A DNA stretch of 64,000 nt from Wandonia haliotis. GTDB lineage: Bacteria > Bacteroidota > Bacteroidia > Flavobacteriales_D > Crocinitomicaceae. Made by a program: the position numbers and the translations under genes. Below are positions 35,013 to 44,322 of the stretch, piece by piece. The DNA is taken from assembly GCF_039523435.1 (NCBI RefSeq), contig NZ_BAAAFH010000022.1:868001-932000 (forward strand), in the 5' to 3' direction. Position 1 is the stretch's first letter; each line of letters starts with the position of its first letter. Below the pieces are notes generated by a model, which saw nothing but the letters and a program-made list of their open reading frames with translations, was not told the origin of the DNA and did not search any database.

Positions 35013-35459
35013 CTACTTTGCCAATTCTTCTTTTACAAGTGTGGAAATGACCTTTCCGTCAGCTTTTCCGGCTAACTCTTTAGAAAGCGGCCCCATTACC
35101 TTACCCATATCCTGTGGTCCTGTAGCACCTACCTGAGCAATTTTTTCACGAACAGCAGCACGTATTTCATCCTCTGACATCATCTCCGGCATATATGCTT
35201 TTATGATTTCAGCCTGCAACAATTCTTCCGCAGCAAGATCTTCACGTCCCTGTTCTTTGTACAACTCGTATGTTTCAATACGTTGTTTGTACAACTTCAT
35301 GATAACTTTTGTCTCCACTTCTTCCGTTACTTCACCAGCTCCTGATGTCGCCTCAAGTAAAAGTTTAGACTTAATATCACGCAATGCAGCAAGCTTCTCT
35401 TTCTCCTTTGCGAGCATTGCCTGTTTAATATCGTTGTTAATCTTTTCTGTTAATCCCAT
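35013..35459 (-). CDS. GatB/YqeY domain protein
   Basis: 148 residues. Starts GLTEKINNDIKQAMLAKEKEKLAALRDIKSKLL (in part), the family N-terminal helix bundle, and has AEIIKAYMPEMMSEDEI, VGATGPQDMGKVMGPL and GKADGKVISTLVKE in the helical tail shared with GatB amidotransferase subunits. The YqeY family resembles the tRNA-binding part of GatB, but its job is unknown. In Bacteroidota the gene often lies right after ftsZ; here the gap is 12 bases, so it is the last gene of the dcw transcript and is closed by the bidirectional hairpin. Confidence 0.9.
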   Translation of the reverse strand: MGLTEKINNDIKQAMLAKEKEKLAALRDIKSKLLLEATSGAGEVTEEVETKVIMKLYKQRIETYELYKEQGREDLAAEELLQAEIIKAYMPEMMSEDEIRAAVREKIAQVGATGPQDMGKVMGPLSKELAGKADGKVISTLVKEELAK

Positions 35460-35471
35460 TTCCTTTTTCTA

Positions 35472-37160
35472 TTAATCTACGTTGTCGTGTAAGAATGAAT
35501 TATTCCCCCGCAAATCAGACTTTCCTTCTTCATCACTTCCAAATAATCCGAATCTGGATACACTCGACTCAGATGAATGTGGCGTATCATCCAACGTTAT
35601 ATTTCTACGCATAAAAGCAGGCTCTTTTTCCAGCTCCGAAATACCATCCGGTTTTTTCAGCTTACTGGTATACTCACGAATACGCATCATTCGCTCCTCT
35701 GCTTTTCGTTGTTGTTCTTCCGGAGAAAGTCCTGTTTCAACACTCTCCGTGTTTTCAACTTTTGCTTCCAGATCATCCTCCAACACGTAACGCGTTACTT
35801 TTTCTTCTTTCTGACTTTCTGTTTCCGAAGGTTTTTCGAAGCTCACTTCCTCAGTGATTTCGTTTTTCACTTCCCAGTCAAATGAAATTGATGCCTGCGA
35901 ATCTTCTTCTTTCTCTGTATCTTCATGAACAGAAGTAAAAGTTTCCTCTTCTTCATCAAGGCTATAAAAAACCTGTTGTTGTTTTGGTTCTTCTTCTAAC
36001 TTTGGCTCTTCAGCTACTTCATTTTCAACAGTAGTATTTACCTCCTGCTCACTCACCACCTCTTTTTTCAAAAAAGGCATTTCTTCCACCTCTTTCTGCG
36101 GTTCTTCTACCGGAGTTGACATCGGTGTTTTAATCTCTGCTTTGGCTTCTTCCTCCAGTTTACGGAATGTTTTTTCCGGAGCTTTTTCAAAACCCGTTAC
36201 CGGAGAGGAATTAAAACCCGTTGCAATCAGTGTCACGCTAATACCATCTCCAAGAGAAGTATCCTGACCATGTCCCCAGATCACATCTGCTGTTGAACCT
36301 GCTTCATCCTGGATATAATCCGTAATATCCGCAATTTCATCCATCAGCACCTCCTTATCACCATACGTAATGTTCAACAATACGTATTGCGCACCAGCAA
36401 TATCATTATCATTCAACAATGGAGAAGAAAGCGCTCGTTGTACTGCCTCTATTGCACGGTTTTCACCTTCAGCCATTGCTGATCCCATGATAGCCACACC
36501 ACTATTACGCATAACCGTGTTAACATCATTAAAGTCAACATTAATAGCTCCGGTTACCGAAATCACTTCTGCAATTCCTTTTGCAGCAGTAGTAACTACA
36601 TCATCTGCCTGTGCAAAGGCATTCCCCAGGCTAAGGTTCCCATACATCTCACGCAAACGCTCATTGTTAATAACCAACAAGGTGTCTACATTCTGACGCA
36701 TTTCTTCAAGACCTGCTTCGGCTTGCTGTCTTCTCTTTCTTCCTTCGAAATTGAAAGGAACAGTAACAATACCTACGGTAAGTATTCCCAGATCTTTGGC
36801 AAGCTTCGCAATAACCGGCGCAGCACCTGTACCTGTTCCACCACCCATTCCGGCAGTTACGAAGACCATTTTTGTATTCTTTTCAAGAACTTCTTTGATC
36901 TCCTCAATATTTTCAATTGCGGCATTCTTTCCTATTTCAGGAATAGACCCCGCTCCTCTACCTTCAGTCAGACTTGGTCCTAACTGAATTTTTACGGGAA
37001 TCGGAGACATCTCCAAAGCCTGACAATCAGTATTACATACTACATAGTCAACTCCTTTAATTCCCATACTAAACATATGGTTTACGGCATTGCTACCTCC
37101 ACCCCCAACTCCGATCACTTTGATAATCGAAGATTGTCCTTTTGGCATATCAAATTCCAT
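35472..37160 (-). CDS. ftsZ: Cell division GTPase FtsZ with long acidic linker
   Basis: 562 residues. Tubulin-like GTPase core 1-325: GVGGGGSNAVNHM, CNTDCQAL, signature GGGTGTG at 106-112, NFEGRKRRQQAEAG, and NVDFNDVNTVMRNSG (T7-type loop NxDFxDV). A linker of about 185 residues, mainly Glu, Lys, Ser and Thr, follows; then a basic patch EERMMRIREYTSKLKKP, EPAFMRRNITLDD, and the Bacteroidota ending NNSFLHDNVD. FtsZ forms the ring that recruits the divisome, here with FtsA encoded 41 bases upstream. The linker is much longer than in E. coli, usual for the phylum. Both ATGs (37160, 37148) are possible; the first is taken. Confidence 0.97.
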   Translation of the reverse strand: MEFDMPKGQSSIIKVIGVGGGGSNAVNHMFSMGIKGVDYVVCNTDCQALEMSPIPVKIQLGPSLTEGRGAGSIPEIGKNAAIENIEEIKEVLEKNTKMVFVTAGMGGGTGTGAAPVIAKLAKDLGILTVGIVTVPFNFEGRKRRQQAEAGLEEMRQNVDTLLVINNERLREMYGNLSLGNAFAQADDVVTTAAKGIAEVISVTGAINVDFNDVNTVMRNSGVAIMGSAMAEGENRAIEAVQRALSSPLLNDNDIAGAQYVLLNITYGDKEVLMDEIADITDYIQDEAGSTADVIWGHGQDTSLGDGISVTLIATGFNSSPVTGFEKAPEKTFRKLEEEAKAEIKTPMSTPVEEPQKEVEEMPFLKKEVVSEQEVNTTVENEVAEEPKLEEEPKQQQVFYSLDEEEETFTSVHEDTEKEEDSQASISFDWEVKNEITEEVSFEKPSETESQKEEKVTRYVLEDDLEAKVENTESVETGLSPEEQQRKAEERMMRIREYTSKLKKPDGISELEKEPAFMRRNITLDDTPHSSESSVSRFGLFGSDEEGKSDLRGNNSFLHDNVD

Positions 37161-37201
37161 ACGATTCAGGTTTTTTACTGTTTATTGTTGTCTATTGTTT
37201 C

Positions 37202-38479
37202 TTATTCCTCTTCTTCAAACCATTTCACCCCTTTGGTGATCAACTTCTCAAAGAAACTTCCTTTGGTTCTCTTCGAATGCGTTTTTATAGTACTTGAAGC
37301 ATGTGTCATGGACTCCCGCTCCATTTTCTGGAATCCTTTGATCACCAAACCAATCCCGGTTGCATAAATCGGGCTAGTCAGGTTATCAATATTCGGAGAT
37401 GGTGCCAGATGCTCGTTCGGATATCCCACACGTGTATCCATTCCGGTAATGTATTCGAACAATTGTGTTACGTGCTTTAATTGCGCACCCCCACCCGTTA
37501 CCACTATTCCTCCGATCAATCTCTTTTCGTAACCTGAATTACGGATTTCATAGTGTACATGTTCGATAATTTCCTCCATACGTGCCTGAATGATACTCGC
37601 CAGATTCTTCACAGAGATCTCTTTTGGTTCGCGACCTCTCAATCCCGGAATACAAACGATTTCGTTATCCTGACTTTCGCTTGCCAAAGCAGAACCAAAT
37701 TTTTGTTTCAACAACTCTGCCTGACGCTTCATTATCGTACATCCTTCTTTGATATCTTCAGTAATCACGTTTCCTCCAAAAGGAATTACAGCTGTATGTC
37801 GAATAATTCCTTCATGGAAAATAGCCACATCTGTAGTACCACCACCGATGTCTACCAAAACAACACCTGCTTCTTTTTCTTCATCAGAAAGTACAGCCTC
37901 AGAAGAAGCCAAAGGTTCAAGAATCATCTCATCTACCGTAAGCCCTGCTTTATCCACACATTTTTTAATATTCTTTGCTGCGGAAATTCGTCCTGTGATG
38001 ATATGGAAGTTTGCCTCCAGACGCACACCGGAAATACCAATCGGGTTTTTGATCCCCTGGTCACCATCCACAATGTACTCCTGAGGAAGAACGTGAATAA
38101 TTTCTTCACCCGGCTCCATTACGAGCTTGTACATGTCATCAATCAGGGCATCAATATCGATTTGCGAAATTTCGTCTTCATTGGATTTACGTGTCAGAAT
38201 ACCCCGGTGCTGCAAACTTTTGATATGTTGCCCTGCAATACCAACATTCACCACATTGATCTCAAGGCTTCCCTCAACTCTCTCCTGCGCCTCACGGACA
38301 GCAGTCACTATCGACTGAACTGTCTGTTCAATATTTGATACAACACCACGTTTCACACCTAATGACTCGCTGCGTCCCATGGAAAGAATTTCTATTTTTC
38401 CATGTTCCGTTCTGCGACCAACAAAGCAGGCAATCTTTGTGGTTCCGATATCCAGTCCTACTACAATTTCATTCGACAT
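37202..38479 (-). CDS. ftsA: Cell division protein FtsA
   Basis: 425 residues from ATG 38479. Actin-like fold: phosphate-1 VGLDIGTTKIACFVG, SHS2 (1C) domain with VNVGIAGQHIKS, phosphate-2 VVLVDIGGGTTDVAIF, adenosine motif GIVVTGGGAQLKH. The C-terminal amphipathic helix that ties FtsZ to the membrane is represented by SFFEKLITKGVKWFEEEE. The frame is open 21 bases upstream to an ATG-like start, but the AAAGGAG at 38486-38492, 6 bases before ATG 38479, and the TAATG overlap with ftsQ decide the start. Confidence 0.96.
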   Translation of the reverse strand: MSNEIVVGLDIGTTKIACFVGRRTEHGKIEILSMGRSESLGVKRGVVSNIEQTVQSIVTAVREAQERVEGSLEINVVNVGIAGQHIKSLQHRGILTRKSNEDEISQIDIDALIDDMYKLVMEPGEEIIHVLPQEYIVDGDQGIKNPIGISGVRLEANFHIITGRISAAKNIKKCVDKAGLTVDEMILEPLASSEAVLSDEEKEAGVVLVDIGGGTTDVAIFHEGIIRHTAVIPFGGNVITEDIKEGCTIMKRQAELLKQKFGSALASESQDNEIVCIPGLRGREPKEISVKNLASIIQARMEEIIEHVHYEIRNSGYEKRLIGGIVVTGGGAQLKHVTQLFEYITGMDTRVGYPNEHLAPSPNIDNLTSPIYATGIGLVIKGFQKMERESMTHASSTIKTHSKRTKGSFFEKLITKGVKWFEEEE

Positions 38480-39279
38480 TACAAACTCCTTTTGGTGCAA
38501 ACTATTTGTTTCTTAAACTTCAAATTTATTGTCTCATATTTCCCCCATCCGGCAAATGGCATTGCCTCACGGTAAAAAATCTTTAACTTATCAAATCGTT
38601 CTTTAATAACCGCTTCATCATCAATCTTTCCAAAAACGATTTGCTGCATTCCTACTCTCGGAATCAACACAAAATCACCATTTTCTTCAATATGGATCTG
38701 GGTGATTTGAGCGTGCAAGAAGGCATCATTACAAACATAGTTTGTTATTGCATAGATCTGAGGCAGAAGACTAATACTTTTCAAACTGTCATTGTTAATT
38801 ATTTCGTTTATATCCGGGTCATACAGCTTATCTCTAACCTTTCCTGTAACCGGAATTACACGTGCTGTATAGATCGGTGACAAAGGCATTTTTTTTCCTT
38901 TGTCGTCCAGATAATAGCTTTCTCCACGGGTATTAAAGACCCGTGCAACCGGTCTCCGGATCTTTCCTGAAATGGTCCACTCGCCACTTAAAGACGCATA
39001 GACTTTAGCCTCCTCAATTTCAGGCATTTCAACCAAAACCTGCTCAATAAATCCGGTATTCAGTTCTTTACGCTGAATGGATTCAATTTTAATTCCTTTT
39101 TTTACCAGTCGCTCCTTTACATCTTCTGAGCTTAAAAAGACATTGTCTTGTGGTGTTTCAAGAACAATTTCCGGAAAATCCATTACACGCTCTTCGTGTG
39201 ACTTCTTTGTAAATCGCATAGCAATAATCACTCCTATACAGAAAAGTCCCCAACCGATGTATTTAAGATTTGCTTTCAT
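38479..39279 (-). CDS. ftsQ: Cell division protein FtsQ
   Basis: 266 residues: short cytoplasmic start, one membrane helix (about 5-22, YIGWGLFCIGVIIAMRF), then periplasmic POTRA-like part (VFLSSEDVKERLVKKGIKIESIQ, in pieces) and beta domain with EIEEAKVYASLSGEWTISGKIRRPVARVF (in pieces), SYYLDDKGKKMPLS, and VTGKVRD. FtsQ links early and late divisome proteins with FtsB/FtsL. Position between murC and ftsA fits. ATG overlaps the murC stop by 4 bases. Confidence 0.88.
   Translation of the reverse strand: MKANLKYIGWGLFCIGVIIAMRFTKKSHEERVMDFPEIVLETPQDNVFLSSEDVKERLVKKGIKIESIQRKELNTGFIEQVLVEMPEIEEAKVYASLSGEWTISGKIRRPVARVFNTRGESYYLDDKGKKMPLSPIYTARVIPVTGKVRDKLYDPDINEIINNDSLKSISLLPQIYAITNYVCNDAFLHAQITQIHIEENGDFVLIPRVGMQQIVFGKIDDEAVIKERFDKLKIFYREAMPFAGWGKYETINLKFKKQIVCTKRSL
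38486..38492 (-). promoter_or_regulatory. Shine-Dalgarno site that fixes the ftsA start
   Basis: AAAGGAG on the minus strand, 6 bases before the ATG at 38479, inside the last codons of ftsQ. Strong sites like this are uncommon in the window, where most leaders are just A-rich. Confidence 0.75.
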
Positions 39280-40628
39280 ATCAGCCTTTCTCTTAGGGGT
39301 TGTACAATTCGGTCAATATCTCCTGCACCAATTGTCAGTAAAACGTCCCAATCAGATTTGGTCACGTACTCTATCGCTGCATCCGGAGACAACACCTGTC
39401 CCTTATCGCCTGACACTTGCCCCACTAAAGCTTCACTTGTAATCCCTTCTATGGGAAGTTCACGAGCCGGATAAATAGGAAGGACTATCAACTCATCTAA
39501 TTCGGAAAGTGAACGGGCAAATTCAGGCATAAAATCACGTGTTCTACTGAATAAATGCGGCTGAAAGATTCCCAAAACACGCTTTTCCGGATACAACAAA
39601 CGGATCGAGGACAAAAGAGCCTTGATTTCCGTCGGATGATGTGCATAATCATCTATATAAACCCTGTTCGGTTCTTTAATGATGTACTCAAAGCGTCTTT
39701 TGACACCTTTAAATGACTGCAACCCTTCTATAATTGCCTCTTTTGAGACTCCAAGTTCCAGGCTAACCCCAATCACTGCCAATGCATTCTCAGCGTTATG
39801 AATCCCGGGAACACCCAATATTACATTTTGCCACACTTCATCGTACACACGTATCTCCATACGAAATGTACCTGCTTCGTACCGCAAATTCATCCCCTGA
39901 ATGTCTGCTTCTCTGCTTAACCCATAACGAATCTGTTTACAAGCAGAAGGCAATTGAATGGTATCATGTATAAGCAAAAAACCCTCAGGATCAATTTTAT
40001 TGATATACAATTCAAATCCTTCCAGCAATGCCGAAGCACTTTCGTATATATCAAGATGATCTGCATCTACCGCCGTAAGCACTCCTCCAAAAGGATGCAA
40101 CTGTAAAAAGGATCGATCAAACTCATCCGCCTCGACAACACTGATATCGGAAGAAGAATCTAACAACAAGTTGGTCCCGTAGTTGCTACTGATTCCTCCG
40201 AGAAAAGCATTACAACCAATACTCTGATGCAGTACATGCGCTAACATTGTACTAGTCGTTGTCTTACCGTGTGTTCCTGCCACACCAATTCCTTTCGTAT
40301 ACCGGGTAATGTATCCCAGCATCTGCGCCCGTTTCATCATTACATACCCCATATCTCTAAGAGCTTCTAACTCTCCGAAATCTGTGGGAACAGCGGGGGT
40401 ATAGATAACAATTGTCGATGTTTTGTCTAGCTTTCCGACAACTGCTTCTCCCCAATCCTCAAAATGTATATCGATTCTCTCTTTTTGTAATGTATCTGTA
40501 AGTGGAGATGGAGTTTTATCATAACCGGACACCTTCTTCCCCATCGCATTAAAATATCTTGCCAATGCAGACATACCGATACCTCCGATACCGATAAAAT
40601 AGACGCTATGTACTTCTTTCAGATCCAC
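39276..40628 (-). CDS. murC: UDP-N-acetylmuramate-L-alanine ligase MurC
   Basis: 450 residues. Rossmann start VYFIGIGGIGMSALARYF, ATP loop GVAGTHGKTTTSTM, EADEFDRSFL, DHLDIY, and C-terminal YDDYAHHPTEIKALL-type motif (IDDYAHHPTEI), FQPHLFSRTRDF. It adds L-alanine to UDP-MurNAc in the cytoplasm, first of the four Mur ligases. The GTG start shares its first base with the stop of murG (TAGTG). Confidence 0.96.
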   Translation of the reverse strand: MDLKEVHSVYFIGIGGIGMSALARYFNAMGKKVSGYDKTPSPLTDTLQKERIDIHFEDWGEAVVGKLDKTSTIVIYTPAVPTDFGELEALRDMGYVMMKRAQMLGYITRYTKGIGVAGTHGKTTTSTMLAHVLHQSIGCNAFLGGISSNYGTNLLLDSSSDISVVEADEFDRSFLQLHPFGGVLTAVDADHLDIYESASALLEGFELYINKIDPEGFLLIHDTIQLPSACKQIRYGLSREADIQGMNLRYEAGTFRMEIRVYDEVWQNVILGVPGIHNAENALAVIGVSLELGVSKEAIIEGLQSFKGVKRRFEYIIKEPNRVYIDDYAHHPTEIKALLSSIRLLYPEKRVLGIFQPHLFSRTRDFMPEFARSLSELDELIVLPIYPARELPIEGITSEALVGQVSGDKGQVLSPDAAIEYVTKSDWDVLLTIGAGDIDRIVQPLRERLI

Positions 40629-41728
40629 TATATCACGTTGATAATTTCCTGTACAATATCCTGCGTTGCATTTGGCTTCGCCAGAGTTTCAATAGCATCA
40701 CTCAATCCTATCTGCGCTTCCGAATCTCCTGCAAGCTGTAAAATTTCATTCGCTAATACACTCCGGGCTTCAGTATCTTTCACTAATCTGGCTGCCCCTT
40801 TGTTCACTAATGCCATAGCATTTTTTGTCTGGTGATCTTCTGCCACATTCGGTGACGGAACAAGAATCACCGGTTTTTTTACCAGGCAAAGTTCAGACAC
40901 CGAGATCGCTCCTGCTCTTGAGACAACAATGTCCGCTGCCGCATACGCCAAATCCATTTCAAAAATGAAAGGGTTTAACCATACACCATCCGGTAAACGA
41001 TCCTTCCATTTATTCAATAGAGCATCTGCATAGTATTTACCACACTGCCAGATTACCTGAATATTATTTTCGGCAAGCTTCTGGACACTTTCATCCATTG
41101 CATCATTTAATGTTTTGGCTCCCAGACTTCCTCCGATTACCAAAACGGTTTTCTTCGCTTCCGACAACCCAAAATGCGCAAATGCTTTATCCTTCTTCCC
41201 TTCAATTTTTGTCACTTCAAGCCGAACCGGATTCCCTGTAACTGCAATCTTTGAAGGAGGAAAAAATCTTTCCAACCCCTCATAAGCAACACATATTTTA
41301 GCTGCTTTTGCAGCCAGCCATTTGTTGGTTTTGCCAGGAAATGAATTCTGTTCCTGAATGACAGTAGGTATTTTAAGTGCATTCGCCATTTGCAAGGTGG
41401 GTCCTGAAGCATATCCTCCAACACCAATAGCTACCTGTGGATCAAATTCTTTCACAACTTTTCTTGCTTTCATCAGGCTTGAAAGCAATTTAAAAGGCAA
41501 TACTAAGTTTTGTACTGTGATCCTACGCTGTAACCCTGCGATAGGCAGCCCTACAATTTTATATCCGGCAGCAGGCACTTTTTCCATTTCCATTTTTCCC
41601 TCTGCACCAACAAAAAGAATATCGCACTGCGGAAACTTTCTTTTTATTTCATCTGCAATAGCAATAGCCGGAAAAATATGTCCTCCGGTTCCTCCACCAC
41701 TTATTATTACGCGTTTCAGTTCTTTCAT
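40628..41728 (-). CDS. murG: Lipid II synthase MurG
   Basis: 366 residues, GT-B fold of family GT28. N-terminal glycine-rich loop ISGGGTGGHIFPAIAIAD, GVGGYASGPTLQMA, IQEQNSFPGKTNKWLA; C-terminal loop VLVIGGSLGAKTLND, and the UDP-GlcNAc site SRAGAISVSEL with PSPNVAEDHQTKNA. It transfers GlcNAc to lipid I at the inner face of the membrane. One base separates its start from the stop of ftsW. Confidence 0.97.
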   Translation of the reverse strand: MKELKRVIISGGGTGGHIFPAIAIADEIKRKFPQCDILFVGAEGKMEMEKVPAAGYKIVGLPIAGLQRRITVQNLVLPFKLLSSLMKARKVVKEFDPQVAIGVGGYASGPTLQMANALKIPTVIQEQNSFPGKTNKWLAAKAAKICVAYEGLERFFPPSKIAVTGNPVRLEVTKIEGKKDKAFAHFGLSEAKKTVLVIGGSLGAKTLNDAMDESVQKLAENNIQVIWQCGKYYADALLNKWKDRLPDGVWLNPFIFEMDLAYAAADIVVSRAGAISVSELCLVKKPVILVPSPNVAEDHQTKNAMALVNKGAARLVKDTEARSVLANEILQLAGDSEAQIGLSDAIETLAKPNATQDIVQEIINVI

Positions 41729-41729
41729 T

Positions 41730-42875
41730 CTATGCTTCTTTTACTTGTTGCGACCGCGCTACACTCTGGATAATCCCCAGTGAAACACATACCATTACCA
41801 AAGCAGACCCTCCCATTGCCAAAAAAGGCATGTTCTGTCCCGTAACCGGGAAAATACCCGTACACACCAACATATTTACAGATGCCTGTGTAATCAAAAT
41901 CAAACCGATTCCAACACACAAATAGACTTCAAAAAGTCGCTCGGATTTCAGACCAATTCGAATTATCCGAAACAACAAAATCAAGTATGTCAGAATAAGA
42001 CCAACAGCACCAATAAGACCAAATTCCTCAACAAAACTGGAATAGAAAAAATCTGCGTATGCCTCTGCTGTATAGAGCTTGAGTTTTCCTTTACCCGGGC
42101 CCACTCCACTAACTCCGCCATTGTGTATCGCTAACTCAGCATTAATTGACTGCGCATTTGTCAATACATCTTTCTCTTCTGCTGCCCGATTCAGAATCCG
42201 GTTTTCCCAGGTTTCGTAACGCGGAAGGATATTCAGATCCGGAGCTGCCTTATGCAAAGCAACCATCAATCCTCCAGCTACGATTCCACCGCCTATCAGG
42301 GTAAGAATCATCTTCAAGCGGACCTGTCCGATAAACATAATAACCAACGCAATAGCAAAAATAATGGCTGCTGTAGAAAAGTTATCTTTTGCAATCAACG
42401 CAACTATCAATAAAACAGGCCATATAACCGGCCAGAATCCTTTTTTCCAATCATGCAAAACATCTTTCTTCTTGACCAAAAGCCTAGACAGATATATAAT
42501 TAAGGCTAATTTGGCAAAATCAGAAGTCTGAAACGTCAGTGATATAATCGGTATTCTGATCCATCGACTGGCATTATTTACCGTAACACCAAAGAAGAAA
42601 GTAAATATCAATAAGGCTATTGACAGGTAAAAAATAAATCTTGCCAGACGGGAAAGCAGAACGGGACTTTGCTTATGCACCCAAAACATCAACCCAAAAC
42701 CAATGATTACATATACGAAATGCTTGAAAAGGTATTTAAACGGTGTCCCTCCTTCAGTTTTCACCAAAATAGGAACAAAACTATAGACCGTTATTAATGA
42801 AAAAGCGAGCATAAGGATTGTTAAAATCCAAATAGCCTTATCCCCTTCCAAATATTTTAATACACTCTTTACCAT
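41730..42875 (-). CDS. ftsW: Lipid II polymerase FtsW (SEDS family)
   Basis: 381 residues with about ten membrane helices. SEDS hallmarks: NNASRWIRIPIISLTFQTSDFAKLALIIYLSR (in pieces), the catalytic-region Asp in NFSTAAIIF-type helix following KDN, the periplasmic loop with NAQSINAELAIHNGGVSGVGPGKGKLKLY (in pieces) and YADFFYSSFVEEFGLIGA. It polymerises lipid II at the septum with FtsI. A gap of 103 bases separates it from murD, the only sizeable gap in the cluster, so an internal promoter is possible though none stands out. Confidence 0.95.
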   Translation of the reverse strand: MVKSVLKYLEGDKAIWILTILMLAFSLITVYSFVPILVKTEGGTPFKYLFKHFVYVIIGFGLMFWVHKQSPVLLSRLARFIFYLSIALLIFTFFFGVTVNNASRWIRIPIISLTFQTSDFAKLALIIYLSRLLVKKKDVLHDWKKGFWPVIWPVLLIVALIAKDNFSTAAIIFAIALVIMFIGQVRLKMILTLIGGGIVAGGLMVALHKAAPDLNILPRYETWENRILNRAAEEKDVLTNAQSINAELAIHNGGVSGVGPGKGKLKLYTAEAYADFFYSSFVEEFGLIGAVGLILTYLILLFRIIRIGLKSERLFEVYLCVGIGLILITQASVNMLVCTGIFPVTGQNMPFLAMGGSALVMVCVSLGIIQSVARSQQVKEA

Positions 42876-42978
42876 TAGCTGTTACAGCTTCTACTTTTAG
42901 AAATACACACAAGAATTCTCTTTTGTGATGATCTATTCATCGCACAGATTTCATCCCCGTGATTATACGTCGATATCA

Positions 42979-44322
42979 TTAAAGAGCTCGTACAGCTGTC
43001 TTAAATTGATTTCCTCTATCCTCGTAGTTTTCGAATAAATCAAAACTTGCGCAAGCAGGAGAAAGTAAAACCGTTTCTTCTTTAGCTGCCAATCGATATC
43101 CAAAAGCAACTGCTTCTTCGGACGAAGAGGCTTCGACAATGGTAGGAACCACCGATTTAAACGTCTCAATGATTTTTGAGTTATCTGTTCCCAGGCAAAT
43201 GATCGCTTTCACTTTCTCTTTTACCAAATCAATTAGTTCTGAGTAATCATTTCCTTTATCAACACCACCTACTATCCAAACAGTTGGTTTCTCCATACTC
43301 TCCAGTGCATACCAGGTAGAGTTTACATTGGTCGCTTTTGAATCGTTAATAAATTCAATTCCGTTTACCCGCGCCACAAACTCAAGTCGGTGCTCTACGT
43401 TTTGAAAATCGGACAAACTCTCGCGCACAATTTCCTTTCTGATTTCCAGAATTCTTCCTGCAATCCCTGCAGCAAGGGAATTTTGGGTATTGTGCTTACC
43501 CTTCATTGCTAAATCGTGAATAGACATAGTGAACTGGTCTTTAATTATAATTGTTATTTGTTTGCTATCTGAAAAGCCGCCAAAACTGACCGGCTGTTTT
43601 ATTGAGAAAGGGACACAATTTGTTTCCGGCTTTCTCTTTTTTATCTCGCTTGTAATGATCGGATCGTCCATATTGTATATGAACCAACTATCATGATCCA
43701 TGTTTTGTAGAATTCTGAACTTAGAATTCACGTAGTTCTGCATTTCATAATTGTACCGATCCAGGTGGTCAGGAGTAATATTCAACAGAACCGAAATTGT
43801 AGGTTTAAATTCAAACATTCCGTCCAACTGAAATGAACTCAGCTCAAGAACAAACCATTCTCTGTCTTTTTCTGCCACCTGACGAGCATAACTCGTACCA
43901 ACATTCCCTCCTAACCCGGCATCAAACCCTGCTTTCTTCAGCAGATGATGGATTAATAAGGTTGTTGTCGTCTTTCCATTACTTCCTGTAATACATATCG
44001 TCTTAGCTGCTGAATAATATCCTGCAAATTCAATTTCCGAAACCACCGGAATATTCTTTTCTCGAAGCGCTACTACCAAGGGTGCTGTATCAGGAATCCC
44101 CGGACTTTTCACAACCAAATCAGCTGTTAAAATTTCAGACTCAGAATGCTTCCCTTCTTCAAAAGGAATGGAATTCTCTTCCAACTCCTTCTTAAAGGCA
44201 GCCTTAATCTGTCCGCGATCAGAAACCAGTACTTTATTACCAAACTTTACAGCCAGTAATGCTGCGCCGACCCCACTCTCACCGGCACCCAAAACAACGA
44301 TATGACTATTTGTATAGCGCAC
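42979..44322 (-). CDS. murD: UDP-N-acetylmuramoyl-L-alanine-D-glutamate ligase MurD
   Basis: 447 residues. N-terminal HIVVLGAGESGVGAALLA, ATP loop CITGSNGKTTTTLL, VLELSSFQLDGM, LNITPDHLDRY, and C-terminal INDSKATNVNSTWYALE and ILSPACASFDLFENYEDRGNQF-type ending (LLSPACASFDLF). It adds D-glutamate. GTG start, first base shared with the mraY stop (TAGTG). Confidence 0.96.
   Translation of the reverse strand: MRYTNSHIVVLGAGESGVGAALLAVKFGNKVLVSDRGQIKAAFKKELEENSIPFEEGKHSESEILTADLVVKSPGIPDTAPLVVALREKNIPVVSEIEFAGYYSAAKTICITGSNGKTTTTLLIHHLLKKAGFDAGLGGNVGTSYARQVAEKDREWFVLELSSFQLDGMFEFKPTISVLLNITPDHLDRYNYEMQNYVNSKFRILQNMDHDSWFIYNMDDPIITSEIKKRKPETNCVPFSIKQPVSFGGFSDSKQITIIIKDQFTMSIHDLAMKGKHNTQNSLAAGIAGRILEIRKEIVRESLSDFQNVEHRLEFVARVNGIEFINDSKATNVNSTWYALESMEKPTVWIVGGVDKGNDYSELIDLVKEKVKAIICLGTDNSKIIETFKSVVPTIVEASSSEEAVAFGYRLAAKEETVLLSPACASFDLFENYEDRGNQFKTAVRAL

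Noticed and set aside
37553..38338. 261-codon antisense ORF within ftsA
   Set aside because: Shadow of ftsA: Cys/His/Phe-rich, no family features, fully covered by a conserved gene.
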